A stretch of 64,000 nt of DNA from Candidatus Lindowbacteria bacterium RIFCSPLOWO2_12_FULL_62_27 (GTDB lineage: Bacteria > Lindowbacteria > 2-12-FULL-62-27), in NCBI GenBank assembly GCA_001784175.1, contig MFPR01000044.1, positions 1-64,000 on the forward strand. Reading direction: 5' to 3'. How positions within the stretch are numbered: position 1 is the first letter of the stretch; every line of letters begins with the position of its first letter. Below are positions 33,601 through 42,864 of the stretch, piece by piece. The notes under the pieces were generated by a model that did no database searches, was not told the origin of the DNA, and saw nothing but the letters and a program-made list of their open reading frames with translations. Both the position numbers and the translations under genes were made by a program.

Positions 33601-34172
33601 TCGGGACGCACTTCAAGCCCAATTTCCGGGAAGCCGGCCTGTCGTTTGACGACGCGTGGGCGGACCAGCAAGGCTACAACCTGCGGTTTCTCCAATCGAT
33701 CTGGAAGATGAATTTCGCCGGAGAATACGACCGGATCGACCGTCTATCGGCCACGCACTACAACCGGCGCCGGTCGAGGCTGACGTGCGGCTACTATGGA
33801 ATCCGCAACGTGGATATCGCCGTTTCGGGCGAGCAGTTCGCGGAGGTCTACAAATTTTCGAGCGACCGAACGGCCTTTTCAACAGACAAGAACGAGAAGA
33901 AATTCAGCGCCGAAGCCTATGTGGGCCTGCGGGTGTCGGACAAACTCAGGACCTGGGCCAAGGCGATCGAGGAACGAATCACGCATCCCGGAAACAACAA
34001 CGCCAAATACAAGACTGACATCTTCCAGACCCGCTTCGAATACTTCGTCTCCAACAACTCGCGCATCTTCGCCGAATACAAATTCACCCAGTTCGGCAAC
34101 CCCGCCTGGGAGCCGATCGGCTCGCCCTTCGACGACAATTTCACCAAACTAAGCGTGGAGCTGAATTTCTAG
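30624..34172 (+). CDS. Outer-membrane beta-barrel protein with N-terminal CBM modules
   Basis: 1182 aa. Signal peptide (about 1-38), first ligand-binding-type module (about 40-212), a Pro/Lys-rich linker (about 213-365), a CBM11-like module (about 368-525, with VNLEIKLTDEDFSNFG and FTYWWGGDSKLD) and a third module (about 534-705). Residues about 710-1182 are alternating amphipathic strands with frequent Tyr/Phe/Trp, ending LSVELNF with a terminal Phe, as expected of an outer-membrane barrel. The modules would lie on one face of the membrane, tethered by the linker. The first codons are encoded by a heptamer repeat, and REP-like palindromes (31390-31506) encode part of the linker. A role in capturing glycan at a pore is plausible but not shown. 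Confidence 0.7.
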   Translation: MEILDFGFWILDWTQRRLRIGCLGFAVLIAWAAPVAGEFLPVDDFNDANDRNDAGGYSFVLTDGQAGSAIAIEYVSDPAVRYGPAGYSLKLTFEINTYNGWCAWAADLNGLNAAPFDALRFRLHGSHSRAESFTVLLRDRKGNRISIRTSDHLSADGNGWRDLDLPLDRGQEFDWSDLDTLMLILDRENLFPGVPGALLIDDIRFEKIAREVAPARAPEPSPPAPAPPPAATPTPKPPAPILAGPAPSLKTPAQTTHLLSPREGRERTEVRGVDSDTQGLPPSPQPSPARGGRGGTPPVDTKPAPILTKPKAGGAIPPLIVARPAPPETKPAPILTKPAARGAIPPLILTKPAPVLTKQPAPTPADKGYLTYDAMENPKDWATESDQGASLQLKPVPGVKGQALSLTYSFGKGGWVQMSKPSKADLSRMEALRLRVRVVKGTVNLEIKLTDEDFSNFGKKYEALKPENEWATIDIPIEQFTYWWGGDSKLDMKTIRGVYIAVSKVSGNAGEILVDDIEYKSRAPTAAEVPGGLVLIDSFERSVPENAYSVLRGDNSVLNLESVRDAHDGNYSMRFDYTLETTRSIPTHVGASSAFATTLDWRGVDRFNLWVRGDGSSNHLRINLVDRDEEVWSAVHRHVLKSSQWQLVSIPIADFNIPGDAPARNKRFDVDEINKIEIQIVGDRTDKTTGTVWVDEMYVTGKNLDPNKVGPAELRKGLVVPLPALAAAFNFGIVNFAEFSDVPEEGQKVNHYGKILMDAQFSKFSTRLEIASDFQDYGASAYFDTKGTLSLENPRTVLVNSQINVSQIHPNLRLLTLGYLWIDFGRWTFTPQFGSKGLKAEGSIGDAGYEAFVIKKRYESYAAGSRVTLTLGPWLLQSIFVYDNDVAQQTGATLVGGQLVSSSSKLVTRPISKDFVGTLEVTRKLSKDRITLSALLGRNLNTQFGTKTGTFSPTVVSLYDSPRNKSGNLGIFEARLNDYPWKKLSSQVQYRWIGTHFKPNFREAGLSFDDAWADQQGYNLRFLQSIWKMNFAGEYDRIDRLSATHYNRRRSRLTCGYYGIRNVDIAVSGEQFAEVYKFSSDRTAFSTDKNEKKFSAEAYVGLRVSDKLRTWAKAIEERITHPGNNNAKYKTDIFQTRFEYFVSNNSRIFAEYKFTQFGNPAWEPIGSPFDDNFTKLSVELNF
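30631..30660. repeat. GGATTTT heptanucleotide tandem repeat at a gene start
   Basis: Four tandem copies of a 7-bp TTTTGGA unit begin 7 bp after the ATG at 30624 and encode ILDFGFWILDW at the protein N-terminus. A shorter related run (TTTGGGATTTTGGATTTT, about 29760-29777) lies at the same place in the preceding PorV-like gene. Confidence 0.8.
31390..31506. repeat. Pair of REP-like palindromes inside a coding sequence
   Basis: Two CTCTCCC...GGGAGAG hairpins with CTCACC/GGTGAG arms lie within the open frame of the CBM/barrel gene. They encode LLSPREGRERTEVRG and later PPSPQPSPARGGRGG in the proline-rich linker (residues about 256-294). They belong to the same family as the repeats at 24796, 43823 and 50638. 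Confidence 0.8.
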
Positions 34173-34173
34173 C

Positions 34174-37100
34174 ATGGGCGGCAGGCCGGCTCTATATAAT
34201 ATTTGTATATATATAATAGTGATTTCGGTTCTGAGCCCGGGCGTGTCCCGTGCAGACATTGTACATGACGATTTTAACGACAGTTCCACCAGCAACGACT
34301 GGGGCGGCAGCACCGGGACTTTTACGGGCAGCGGCGGGACCATCAGCATCAATCGAATCTCGTCCGATGCGTCCGAAGGCGCGCGGTCGCTGGAGATGCA
34401 ATTCGATGTGACGGCATCCTCCGCCTACAGCGGCTACTACAGCCGCCTGAACGACACCAACCTGTTCACCGACACGGCCAACAACCGGGCGGTGTCGTTT
34501 TTCGTCAAGGGGCTGGCCGGCCACGAGGTGTTCAAGATAGAGGTCGGCGAGTCCGATGCACTGTCCCAGAAAACCCTGGTCCGGGATTTTATCAACGGCG
34601 GCGTCACCACCGCCTGGCGGCAGGTCTACATCCCGATGATGGCGTACGACCAGTTGAATTTCAACGATTCCCGCTGGACCGGCAACCTGGCGTTCGTGTT
34701 TGAGGATGGGCTTGGATCGCCGAAATCGGGAACGATCCGGATCGACAGCATCCAGATCGTCAAGACACCCGATACATACCTCGTCGATACCTACGACGAC
34801 GGCGATACGCAGAAAAGTTCGTTCGGCGGGACCAACACGTTTTATGAAAATCAGACGGAAATGAACGCCCAGCGCGATACGTCGACGTTCGTCGGCGACA
34901 CGGGCGCCTCCTTGCGCATCGCCTACACCTGCACGGGCACGTCGTCCGGAAATTACACGGTGTACGAGCAGACCGTCAACAACGGGCTCGGCAAGGGCCA
35001 GGACGTGCGGTTCGCGACTTCGCTGCACTTCTGGATCCGCGCCGACACCGGCCTGCGCGGTCCCCTGGCCAACGTGTGGCTCATCGACATGGGCAACGGA
35101 TCCAACCAGAAGGACATCGAGTCGTTCGTTCCCGCCATCCCGATCGACACGTGGGTTCCAGTCAACATTCCGATCCGCGTATTTTCCGGGGTCGACACGC
35201 CGTCGCTCAAAATGATCAAGTGGGCGTGGGAATACGAGGACAAGAGCGGGACCATGTGGCTGGACGCCGTGGAATTTTCGAAGGGGTATGACCTTTCCGT
35301 GCCGGCGGCCCCGGCGCTGTCGAAGCCGGCGGCCGACACAGTCATGCAGGAAACCACACCGGCGTTCTCATGGAACAGCGTGTCGGACGGGCAGGGGGTG
35401 TCGTATTTCATTCAGGTAACGGCATACGAGGACACCGATTTTTCCGACCCGATTCTTCGTGAGGTCACCAGCGCGACGAGCCTGACGTTCGCGCAGGCGC
35501 TGGCGAATGGCGGCCGGTATCGGTGGCGGGTCGCGGCCTTTGACGGGCACGGAAACTGGAGCATCTTCAGCGACAGCCGCGCGTTCAAAATCCAGTCGGC
35601 CACGCATGACGATTTCAACGACAGCGCCACTACCAACAAATGGGGAGGCGCCGCCGGCATTTTTACCGGAGGCGCCGGGGCGATCACCATCAACCGCACG
35701 TCGGCCGACGCGGCCGAGGGCGCACGGTCGCTTGAAATCGCGTACACCGCCACCGGCGCGAGCGGAGATTATTCGGGCTATTACAGCGAGCTGAACAACA
35801 TGAACGTGACCGACACGCCGAGAAACAGGGCGCTGTCGTTCACGATCAAGGGACTGGCGGGCAACGAAGTGTTCAAGGTCGAGCTGGGTGAGTCGACGGT
35901 GAAGACCCAGCAGGTGGCCGTCCGCGATTTTCTGAACGGAGGCGTGTCGACCGCCTGGAGGGACATCCACATTCCTCTTTCGGCGTTCGACCAGTTGAAT
36001 TTCACCAACCCGTGGTGGAACCGCAACCTCGCGTTTGTGTTTGAATACGACTTGGGAACGCCGAGGTCCGGAACCGTACGGATCGACAACATCCGGCTGA
36101 CCTCCGAGCCGGAGACGTACCTCGTGGACTCCTATGACGACGCCGACACGTCCAAATCGTCCTTCGGCGGGACCATGGTCTACTATGAGAACAATGCCGA
36201 CCTGAATGCCCAGCGCGACACGAGCACCTACGTCGGAGACACGGGCGCATCCCTGCGCATCTTCTACAACGTGACAGGCGCGGGATCGGGCAACTACGTC
36301 GTCATCGAGCAAACCGTCAACAACGGCGTCAACAAGGGCCAGGACATCCGGCACATGTCGTCGCTCCATTTCTGGGTCAAGGCCGATTCCGGCACGCGCG
36401 GGCCGCCCGCCAACGTCTGGATGCACGACATGGGCAACGCGTCCAGCCAGAAGGATCTCGAGGCGTATATCCCGGCCCTTCCAACCGACACGTGGGTTCC
36501 GGTCAACATTCCGCTGCGTGCGTTTTCCGGCGTCGATAGCGCGTCGCTGAAGATGATCAAATGGGCGTGGGAGTACGAAGACAAGAGCGGCACGATGTGG
36601 ATCGACGCGGTCGAATTTTCCAAAGGATACGATGTCACGGCGCCCAACACTCCTGTTTTGTCCGGAGTGTATCCCGACTCGACACCGACCTTTTCGTGGA
36701 CGGGAGGGAATGACGCGCAGGGAGAGAGTTATTACATCCAAGTCGCCGCTTTCTCCGATACAAAATTTGAGAACGTCATCCTGAGTTCAGTGACCGGCGC
36801 CGCCAGCATCACGTTCACGCAAACGCTGTCCGCCGGGAGCCGCTATCACTGGCGGGTTGCGGCCTTTGACCGGCACGGCAACTGGACCGGATTCAGCGAC
36901 ACGAAAAGTTTCGTGGTGTTTGAGGACACCGGCCGAAGCACGGTGTTCGTGTCCGATCGCGGGGACAGCTCGAACGTCGGATCGGCGGACACGAGGGGGG
37001 CGTTCGGCGGGATATTTGAGGCGATCTCATATCTGGATCCCGCGAACGGCGCGGACACGGTCGTGATCTTCAACCGGATCGGATCGGACTCGTACCGGCT

Positions 37101-40100
37101 GACGGCCGCGGTCGTGCCGGACAGCGGAATGACGATGTTGAGCTTCCGAGAATGGAACCGCCGCGTCAACGGCCAGAATACCGACACCGGCGGCGGCACC
37201 GACACTTACGCAAGGCTGGCCTCCAGCGCCGATACCGCACTCCTGTTCATTCCCAACATCGACAACGTCACCATCGCTGGGCTCATCCTTGACGGCGAAA
37301 GCACGGCCGGTTCCTCCAAGGCCGGCGTCCTCCTCTCCAACTCCCGCTCGGACTCCATCAGCCTCGTCCACATCTACCGCGCCAACACCGGTATCCGCCT
37401 CGCCGCGTCCCTGAACAACGCCATCGCCGCCTGCATCCTCACAGGCAACGACAGCGCCTCCGTCTCCCTCCAAACAGGGGCGAGCAACAACACCGTCGGC
37501 GGCAACTCGGTCCGGGGCGGGGGATTTGGGATACACGTCAGCGGGGATCAAAACGTCATCGTGGACAACACGGTCTACGGGGCTGCGCGGGCCGGCCTGT
37601 ACCTCGACAGCGGGACGGCGAACCGTGTGCAGGGCAACCGCATCCAAAACGGCGGATCGTACGGCGTGATGCTCTCGAACTCGGCGCAGGGCAATTACGC
37701 CGCGCTGAACGAGATCGACTCAACGGCGGGCGCGGCGATCTACATCGGATCGAGCGGGACGAACCACACGGACACGTTCGAGGCGAACAACATCACGAAC
37801 TGCACGACGGCGGTGATCAACGAGGAGGCCGCGACGTTTGACCTGCGATACAACTGGTGGGGGAGCCGGGACGAAGACGCGGTGACGGACAGCGCGATGA
37901 ACACGGGCGGCGGGGGGCTGTTGGTTGTGCCGCTGTCGCTGCACGTGATCGACACGTCGGCGGGCGCGGACACGCTGTCGCCGGATTCGACGAAGATCAG
38001 CGCCGACTCGACGGTGACGACGTCAAGCGTGACGATCACGTGGGACACGGTGTCGGTCGACCGGGACTCGACGGCGCTCGGGGGTCTGGCGGGATATCAT
38101 GTGTACCGCCGCACTTCGGCCGGGACGAACTGGTTCGAGAGCCTCATCGACACCGTACTCGCCGGCGGCGGAACCGACACGCGGTACACGGACTCCTCTG
38201 CGAGCGTCAACAACACGTACTATTACCGGGTGACGGCATTTGACTCGCACTACACAGGCGGCCGGCTCTTCCTCAATGAAAGCTGGTTCTCCGACACGCG
38301 GATCATCAGCACACCGGAGACCACGGTGTCGCTTGCGATTGTGATCACCTCCCCGGCGCCGGGCGATACGGTCGGCCTGACGAAAGGCATCACCTACTAC
38401 CTGCCCAAGAATCCTTCGAATTACGACACGGTCGTCCTCGCGCAGTTTTCGCCGGACAGCGGCGCCAACTGGTACACCATTCTGAAACGGAGTGGAGACA
38501 CCCAGAACCTTCTGGCGGACGCGGACGGCGAAACCTATACGCTCACTTGGAACGTCTACTCGAGCCTCTTCGACACTTCCATCGCCGGCCGGGTTCAAAT
38601 CCGGATGGCGGCGACCAGCGGGTCGGACACCGTATGGGACACAGTCACGGATTTCAACGTCAACACCGTGATCGACAGCGGCGGTATGACCGTATTTGTG
38701 TCCAACGGCGGTGATTCGTCCTATCCTTACGCCGCCGACACGGACGGAGGATTGCCCGACATCGGTGTCGCGTTTGGGCTTTTGACTCCAGCAAATGGCG
38801 CCGACACGGTGGTGATCTTCAACCGGATCGGATCGGACTCCTACCGGCTGACGGCCGCGGTCGTGCCGGACAGCGGAATGACGATTCTCGGATTTCGCGA
38901 ATGGAACCGCCGCGTCAACGGCCAGAACACCGACACCGGCGGCGGAATCGACACCTACGCTACGCTCGCCTCAAGCGCCGATACCGCGATCGTGTTCATC
39001 CCCAACATCGACAACGTCACGATCGCAGGACTCATCCTCGACGGCGAAAGCGCCGCCGGTTCCGCCAGGGCCGGTATCCTCCTCTCCAACTCCCGCTCGG
39101 ACTCCATCAGCCTCGTCCACATCTACCGCGCCAACACCGGTATCCGCCTCGCCGCGTCCCTGAACAACGCCATCGCCGCCAACATCCTCGCCGGCAACGA
39201 CAGCGCCGGCGCCTCCATCCAGGCCGGGTCGAGCAACAACACCGTCCGCGGCAACTCGGTCTGGAGCGGAGGACTCGGCATCCACGTCGGAGGAGATCAA
39301 AACATCATCGTGGACAACACGGTCTACGGGACCGCCCGGGCCGGCCTGTACCTCGACAGCGGGGCGGCGAACCGCGTGCAGGGCAACCGCGTCCAGAACG
39401 GCGGGTCGTACGGGATGATGCTGTCGAACTCGGCGCAGGGCAATTACGCCGCGCTGAACGAGATCGACTCGACGGCGGGCGCGGCGATCTACATCGGATC
39501 GAGCGGGACGAACCACACGGACACGTTCGAGGCGAACAACATCACGAACTGCACGACGGCGGTGATCAACGAGGAGGCCGCGACGTTCGACCTGCGATAC
39601 AACTGGTGGGGGAGCCGGGACGAAGACGCGGTGACGGACAGCGCGGTGAACACGGGCGGCGGCGGCCTCTTGGTCCTGCCGCTGTCGCTGTGGGTGATTG
39701 ACACGTCGGCGGGCGCGGACACGGTGTCGCCGGATTCGACGAAGATCAGCGTGGACTCGACGGTGACGACGACCGGCATAACGATCACGTGGGACACGGT
39801 GTCGGTCGACCGGGACTCGACGGCGCTCGGGGGTCTGACGGGATATCATGTGTACCGCCGGACGGGCGCGGGGACGAACTGGTACGAGAGCCTCATCGAC
39901 ACCGTACTCGCCGGCGGCGGAACTGACACAAAATATGCGGACACGGGCTTGAATCCGAGCGCCACTTACTATTATCGCGTGACGGCATTCGACTCGCACT
40001 ACACGGGCGGGCGGCTCTTCCTCAACGAAAGCTGGTTCTCCGACACCCGCGCCGTCACAACGTCAACACCGTCGACATCCGATACGAATGTCCACGACCA

Positions 40101-42864
40101 TTACAACGACAGCGTCACGACCAACAATTTCGGCGGCACCGTTGGGTCGTTTACGGGCGGATCGGGAGTGTCCCGCATCAACCGTATCACGACCGACGCC
40201 CTCGAGGGCGCCCGGTCGATGCAAATCGATTACACCGTCGCCTCGTCAGGAGATTTCGCGGGGTTGTACAGCGAGCTGAACAACTGGAATCCCGCAGACA
40301 CTGGATTCGGCCGGTTCTGGAGCTTCTGGGTCAAGGGCCTGGCCGGCCAGGAAATATTTTACCTGGAGTTCGGCGAGTCCACAGCGAAAACACAGCAGCT
40401 CACGGTCGCCGACTTCGTCAACGGCGGGATCGACACCGTCTGGCAGGAAGTCAACATCCCGCTCATGGCGCTCGACGATCTGAATATCACCAATCCGAAA
40501 TGGAACCGCAATTTCGCCCTTGTGTTCAGCAACGCCCTCGGACCGCCCACCAACGGATCGGTCCGGGTCGACAGCGTTTCGGTGAAAAAATACATCGATA
40601 CTTTTTTCATCGACACATTCGACGACCCCGACACGTTCGAAAACAGTTGGGGCGGAACCAACACGTTCTACGCGAACGGCGGCGGCGCTCTGAAAGCGAA
40701 GCGGGACACGGGAACGTTCGTCGGCGATACCGGCGCGTCGCTGGTTCTGCCGTACGGCGTGCCGAATCCCTCCGGCGGCGACTATGCCGTCGCCGAGTTC
40801 AACATCCAGAACGGCGCGGGCTGGTGGGCGGACCTGAGCCAGATGACGTCGCTGCGATTTCATATCAAAGGCGATTCGGCCTCGACCGACAAGCAACTCA
40901 ACATCTGGCTCATTGACAATTCCAGCGCGGACGCGATTGTGGATCTTGAAAAGTTCATCCCGGACCTCCCGACGACCTCGTGGGTTCCCGTCAATATTCC
41001 GCTCTCTCAGTTCTACGACGGAGCGCCGCCCGACACGAAATACACCAAACTCATCAAATTCGCGTGGGAATCCGACGCCATGAGCGGCACGACATGGATC
41101 GACGCGATCGAGGTTTCACGCGGGTACAATCTCTCGCCGCCGGACACGCCGGCCAATCAACAACCGGCGGCCGCGGCCGACACCGGCACCGAAACGCCGG
41201 TGTTCCGGTGGTCGGCGTCGACCGACGCGCAGGGCGTCTCGTATTTCGTGCAGGTCGCGTCGATTTTTGACACGGACTTCACCGATCCGATCCTGAGCGG
41301 CGTGATGGCCGGAAACGAAACGACCTTTTCGAAGGGCCTCAAATCCTCGAACACCTACCAGTGGCGGGTCGCGGCCTTTGACGGACACGGCAACTGGACC
41401 GGGTTCAGCGATTCGACGCGGTTCCGTGTGGTCTCGGGAAATTTCCCGGTGATCAAACTCACGCACCCTGATTCCAACGCCGTTCAGGGCACCGCCACTC
41501 TCTTTGTGGGCGGCGTGCTGTCGGACACGGAAGACACGCCGACCCGCGTCGATTTTCTCGTCAACGGCGCGTATGTGTCGGACACGGCGGCGGTGGATTC
41601 AAGCGGCGCGTTCGGCGACACGCTGACTTTTGCGGCGGCGGGAACGTACACCGTAACCGCCATCTGCACGGACCAGGCCGGCAATACGGCCTCCGCCACC
41701 CTCACGCTGACGATCGACCTCGGTGCGCCCAAAGTCGAATTCACGGCGCGCGCCGCCGGCGAGACCCAGACGACCGTCACGATCACCGGCACGGTCAGCG
41801 ACTCCAAACAGGTCACGGAACTGCGCGTCACGCACAACTCCGACACCGTCACGCTCGTCAGCCTGTCGGCGGACAGCAAGGCCTTTTCGTTCAGCGTGTC
41901 GGTCACGCTGGTCAGCGGCAAGAACCAGTTTGTTGCCAAGGCGACCGATACGGCCGGCCTGGTCGGATACGATACGCTCAATATCCTGCGGACCACCGCG
42001 TTCAAAACCGCCGCCGGCGGGACCACGGTGGCGCTGCCCGAAGGCAGCCAGTACGACACGTGGGTCGGGGTGATCGCGTTCTCCGACACGGCGTCCACGC
42101 CGGTCGAAATTCCGATGTATGACCCGAACAAGGGATCCTACGCGGACAAACTGTCCATGACGATCAAGCCCGCCGACAGCGGAGTCATTCTGATGGTGCG
42201 TCGGCCGCCCGACACGATGGACCTCAAGCTCGGAACGGTCGATCTCAAGCGATCCGACTTCAAGCACACGATTTTCGAATTCAACCTCTTCGATTCGGCC
42301 GGCGAGAACAACATCGGGGGAAGTTCCGGCAAGTTCTCGACGTTGAGCCTTTCGCTCAAGCCTGCCGCAACCACGATCGCCGGCGTCGCGGTGACCGATC
42401 TGAAACTCTATACGCTGAACGAGCAGGCCGGCCGCTGGGAGGAAATTTCCGGCAGCGGATACGACGCGTCGACCGGCGAAATCAAAGGCACGCTGTCCCA
42501 CCTCTCGTTCTACGCGTTCTTTCCGGACACCACCAAACTCGTCGCGGCGGAACTGTCCGGCGTCATGATCTTCCCCAATCCCTTCGTGCCGAACGACGGC
42601 GTCGACGAAAACGGCCGCTGGGCGGTCGCGGGCGATTTCACCACGGGCATCGTCATCGACAACCTCACGGACGACGTCCTCATCCGCATTTTCACGATCA
42701 CCGGCAAAATCGTCCTCGAACAGCGCGTCCAGAACGCCGGCCGGACCCAGTGGAACGTCACCAACAAGGTGGGCGACAAACTCGCGAGCGGCATCTACCT
42801 CATCCACGTCAAGGACATGAAAGGCCGGGGCGAAGCGGTCCGGAAGGTGGCGGTAGTCAAATGA
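34174..42864 (+). CDS. Giant multidomain surface protein (2896 aa) with type-IX-like C-terminal domain
   Basis: Signal peptide (IYIIVISVLSPGVSRAD) encoded by an unusually AT-rich stretch. A tri-domain unit of two CBM-like sandwiches plus one Fn3-like domain occurs three times (about residues 26-470, 476-915, 1969-2420); hallmark strings are HDDFNDS, WEYEDKSGTMW and YRWRVAAFDGHGNW. Between copies 2 and 3 lie two right-handed beta-helix regions (about 920-1300 and 1505-1885), each followed by an Fn3-like domain; these come from a 1.26-kb duplication. Then come Ig-like domains (2425-2610) and a C-terminal module (2610-2896) ending in a sorting-type domain (FPNPFVPNDG ... WNVTNKVGDKLASGIYLIHV). 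No catalytic motif was seen. It probably binds polysaccharide or mediates adhesion at the cell surface. It is ATGA-coupled to a PorV-like gene. Confidence 0.8.
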   Translation: MGGRPALYNICIYIIVISVLSPGVSRADIVHDDFNDSSTSNDWGGSTGTFTGSGGTISINRISSDASEGARSLEMQFDVTASSAYSGYYSRLNDTNLFTDTANNRAVSFFVKGLAGHEVFKIEVGESDALSQKTLVRDFINGGVTTAWRQVYIPMMAYDQLNFNDSRWTGNLAFVFEDGLGSPKSGTIRIDSIQIVKTPDTYLVDTYDDGDTQKSSFGGTNTFYENQTEMNAQRDTSTFVGDTGASLRIAYTCTGTSSGNYTVYEQTVNNGLGKGQDVRFATSLHFWIRADTGLRGPLANVWLIDMGNGSNQKDIESFVPAIPIDTWVPVNIPIRVFSGVDTPSLKMIKWAWEYEDKSGTMWLDAVEFSKGYDLSVPAAPALSKPAADTVMQETTPAFSWNSVSDGQGVSYFIQVTAYEDTDFSDPILREVTSATSLTFAQALANGGRYRWRVAAFDGHGNWSIFSDSRAFKIQSATHDDFNDSATTNKWGGAAGIFTGGAGAITINRTSADAAEGARSLEIAYTATGASGDYSGYYSELNNMNVTDTPRNRALSFTIKGLAGNEVFKVELGESTVKTQQVAVRDFLNGGVSTAWRDIHIPLSAFDQLNFTNPWWNRNLAFVFEYDLGTPRSGTVRIDNIRLTSEPETYLVDSYDDADTSKSSFGGTMVYYENNADLNAQRDTSTYVGDTGASLRIFYNVTGAGSGNYVVIEQTVNNGVNKGQDIRHMSSLHFWVKADSGTRGPPANVWMHDMGNASSQKDLEAYIPALPTDTWVPVNIPLRAFSGVDSASLKMIKWAWEYEDKSGTMWIDAVEFSKGYDVTAPNTPVLSGVYPDSTPTFSWTGGNDAQGESYYIQVAAFSDTKFENVILSSVTGAASITFTQTLSAGSRYHWRVAAFDRHGNWTGFSDTKSFVVFEDTGRSTVFVSDRGDSSNVGSADTRGAFGGIFEAISYLDPANGADTVVIFNRIGSDSYRLTAAVVPDSGMTMLSFREWNRRVNGQNTDTGGGTDTYARLASSADTALLFIPNIDNVTIAGLILDGESTAGSSKAGVLLSNSRSDSISLVHIYRANTGIRLAASLNNAIAACILTGNDSASVSLQTGASNNTVGGNSVRGGGFGIHVSGDQNVIVDNTVYGAARAGLYLDSGTANRVQGNRIQNGGSYGVMLSNSAQGNYAALNEIDSTAGAAIYIGSSGTNHTDTFEANNITNCTTAVINEEAATFDLRYNWWGSRDEDAVTDSAMNTGGGGLLVVPLSLHVIDTSAGADTLSPDSTKISADSTVTTSSVTITWDTVSVDRDSTALGGLAGYHVYRRTSAGTNWFESLIDTVLAGGGTDTRYTDSSASVNNTYYYRVTAFDSHYTGGRLFLNESWFSDTRIISTPETTVSLAIVITSPAPGDTVGLTKGITYYLPKNPSNYDTVVLAQFSPDSGANWYTILKRSGDTQNLLADADGETYTLTWNVYSSLFDTSIAGRVQIRMAATSGSDTVWDTVTDFNVNTVIDSGGMTVFVSNGGDSSYPYAADTDGGLPDIGVAFGLLTPANGADTVVIFNRIGSDSYRLTAAVVPDSGMTILGFREWNRRVNGQNTDTGGGIDTYATLASSADTAIVFIPNIDNVTIAGLILDGESAAGSARAGILLSNSRSDSISLVHIYRANTGIRLAASLNNAIAANILAGNDSAGASIQAGSSNNTVRGNSVWSGGLGIHVGGDQNIIVDNTVYGTARAGLYLDSGAANRVQGNRVQNGGSYGMMLSNSAQGNYAALNEIDSTAGAAIYIGSSGTNHTDTFEANNITNCTTAVINEEAATFDLRYNWWGSRDEDAVTDSAVNTGGGGLLVLPLSLWVIDTSAGADTVSPDSTKISVDSTVTTTGITITWDTVSVDRDSTALGGLTGYHVYRRTGAGTNWYESLIDTVLAGGGTDTKYADTGLNPSATYYYRVTAFDSHYTGGRLFLNESWFSDTRAVTTSTPSTSDTNVHDHYNDSVTTNNFGGTVGSFTGGSGVSRINRITTDALEGARSMQIDYTVASSGDFAGLYSELNNWNPADTGFGRFWSFWVKGLAGQEIFYLEFGESTAKTQQLTVADFVNGGIDTVWQEVNIPLMALDDLNITNPKWNRNFALVFSNALGPPTNGSVRVDSVSVKKYIDTFFIDTFDDPDTFENSWGGTNTFYANGGGALKAKRDTGTFVGDTGASLVLPYGVPNPSGGDYAVAEFNIQNGAGWWADLSQMTSLRFHIKGDSASTDKQLNIWLIDNSSADAIVDLEKFIPDLPTTSWVPVNIPLSQFYDGAPPDTKYTKLIKFAWESDAMSGTTWIDAIEVSRGYNLSPPDTPANQQPAAAADTGTETPVFRWSASTDAQGVSYFVQVASIFDTDFTDPILSGVMAGNETTFSKGLKSSNTYQWRVAAFDGHGNWTGFSDSTRFRVVSGNFPVIKLTHPDSNAVQGTATLFVGGVLSDTEDTPTRVDFLVNGAYVSDTAAVDSSGAFGDTLTFAAAGTYTVTAICTDQAGNTASATLTLTIDLGAPKVEFTARAAGETQTTVTITGTVSDSKQVTELRVTHNSDTVTLVSLSADSKAFSFSVSVTLVSGKNQFVAKATDTAGLVGYDTLNILRTTAFKTAAGGTTVALPEGSQYDTWVGVIAFSDTASTPVEIPMYDPNKGSYADKLSMTIKPADSGVILMVRRPPDTMDLKLGTVDLKRSDFKHTIFEFNLFDSAGENNIGGSSGKFSTLSLSLKPAATTIAGVAVTDLKLYTLNEQAGRWEEISGSGYDASTGEIKGTLSHLSFYAFFPDTTKLVAAELSGVMIFPNPFVPNDGVDENGRWAVAGDFTTGIVIDNLTDDVLIRIFTITGKIVLEQRVQNAGRTQWNVTNKVGDKLASGIYLIHVKDMKGRGEAVRKVAVVK
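37042..38297 (+). repeat. Intragenic duplication, copy A
   Basis: This 1256-bp segment matches 38791-40046 at a constant offset of 1749 bp with no net indel. It codes for a beta-helix domain and an Fn3-like domain. Long stretches are identical at DNA level, so the duplication is recent or homogenised. Confidence 0.9.
38791..40046 (+). repeat. Intragenic duplication, copy B
   Basis: Second copy of the beta-helix/Fn3 segment. The 493 bp between the copies (38298-38790) encode a different domain, with ITSPAPGDTVGLTKGITYYL at its start. Confidence 0.9.

Noticed and set aside
34180-34225. AT-rich run (TATATAAT-like) considered as a promoter inside the operon
   Set aside because: It lies within the signal-peptide codons of the 2896-aa gene and has no matching -35 element; a role cannot be excluded.
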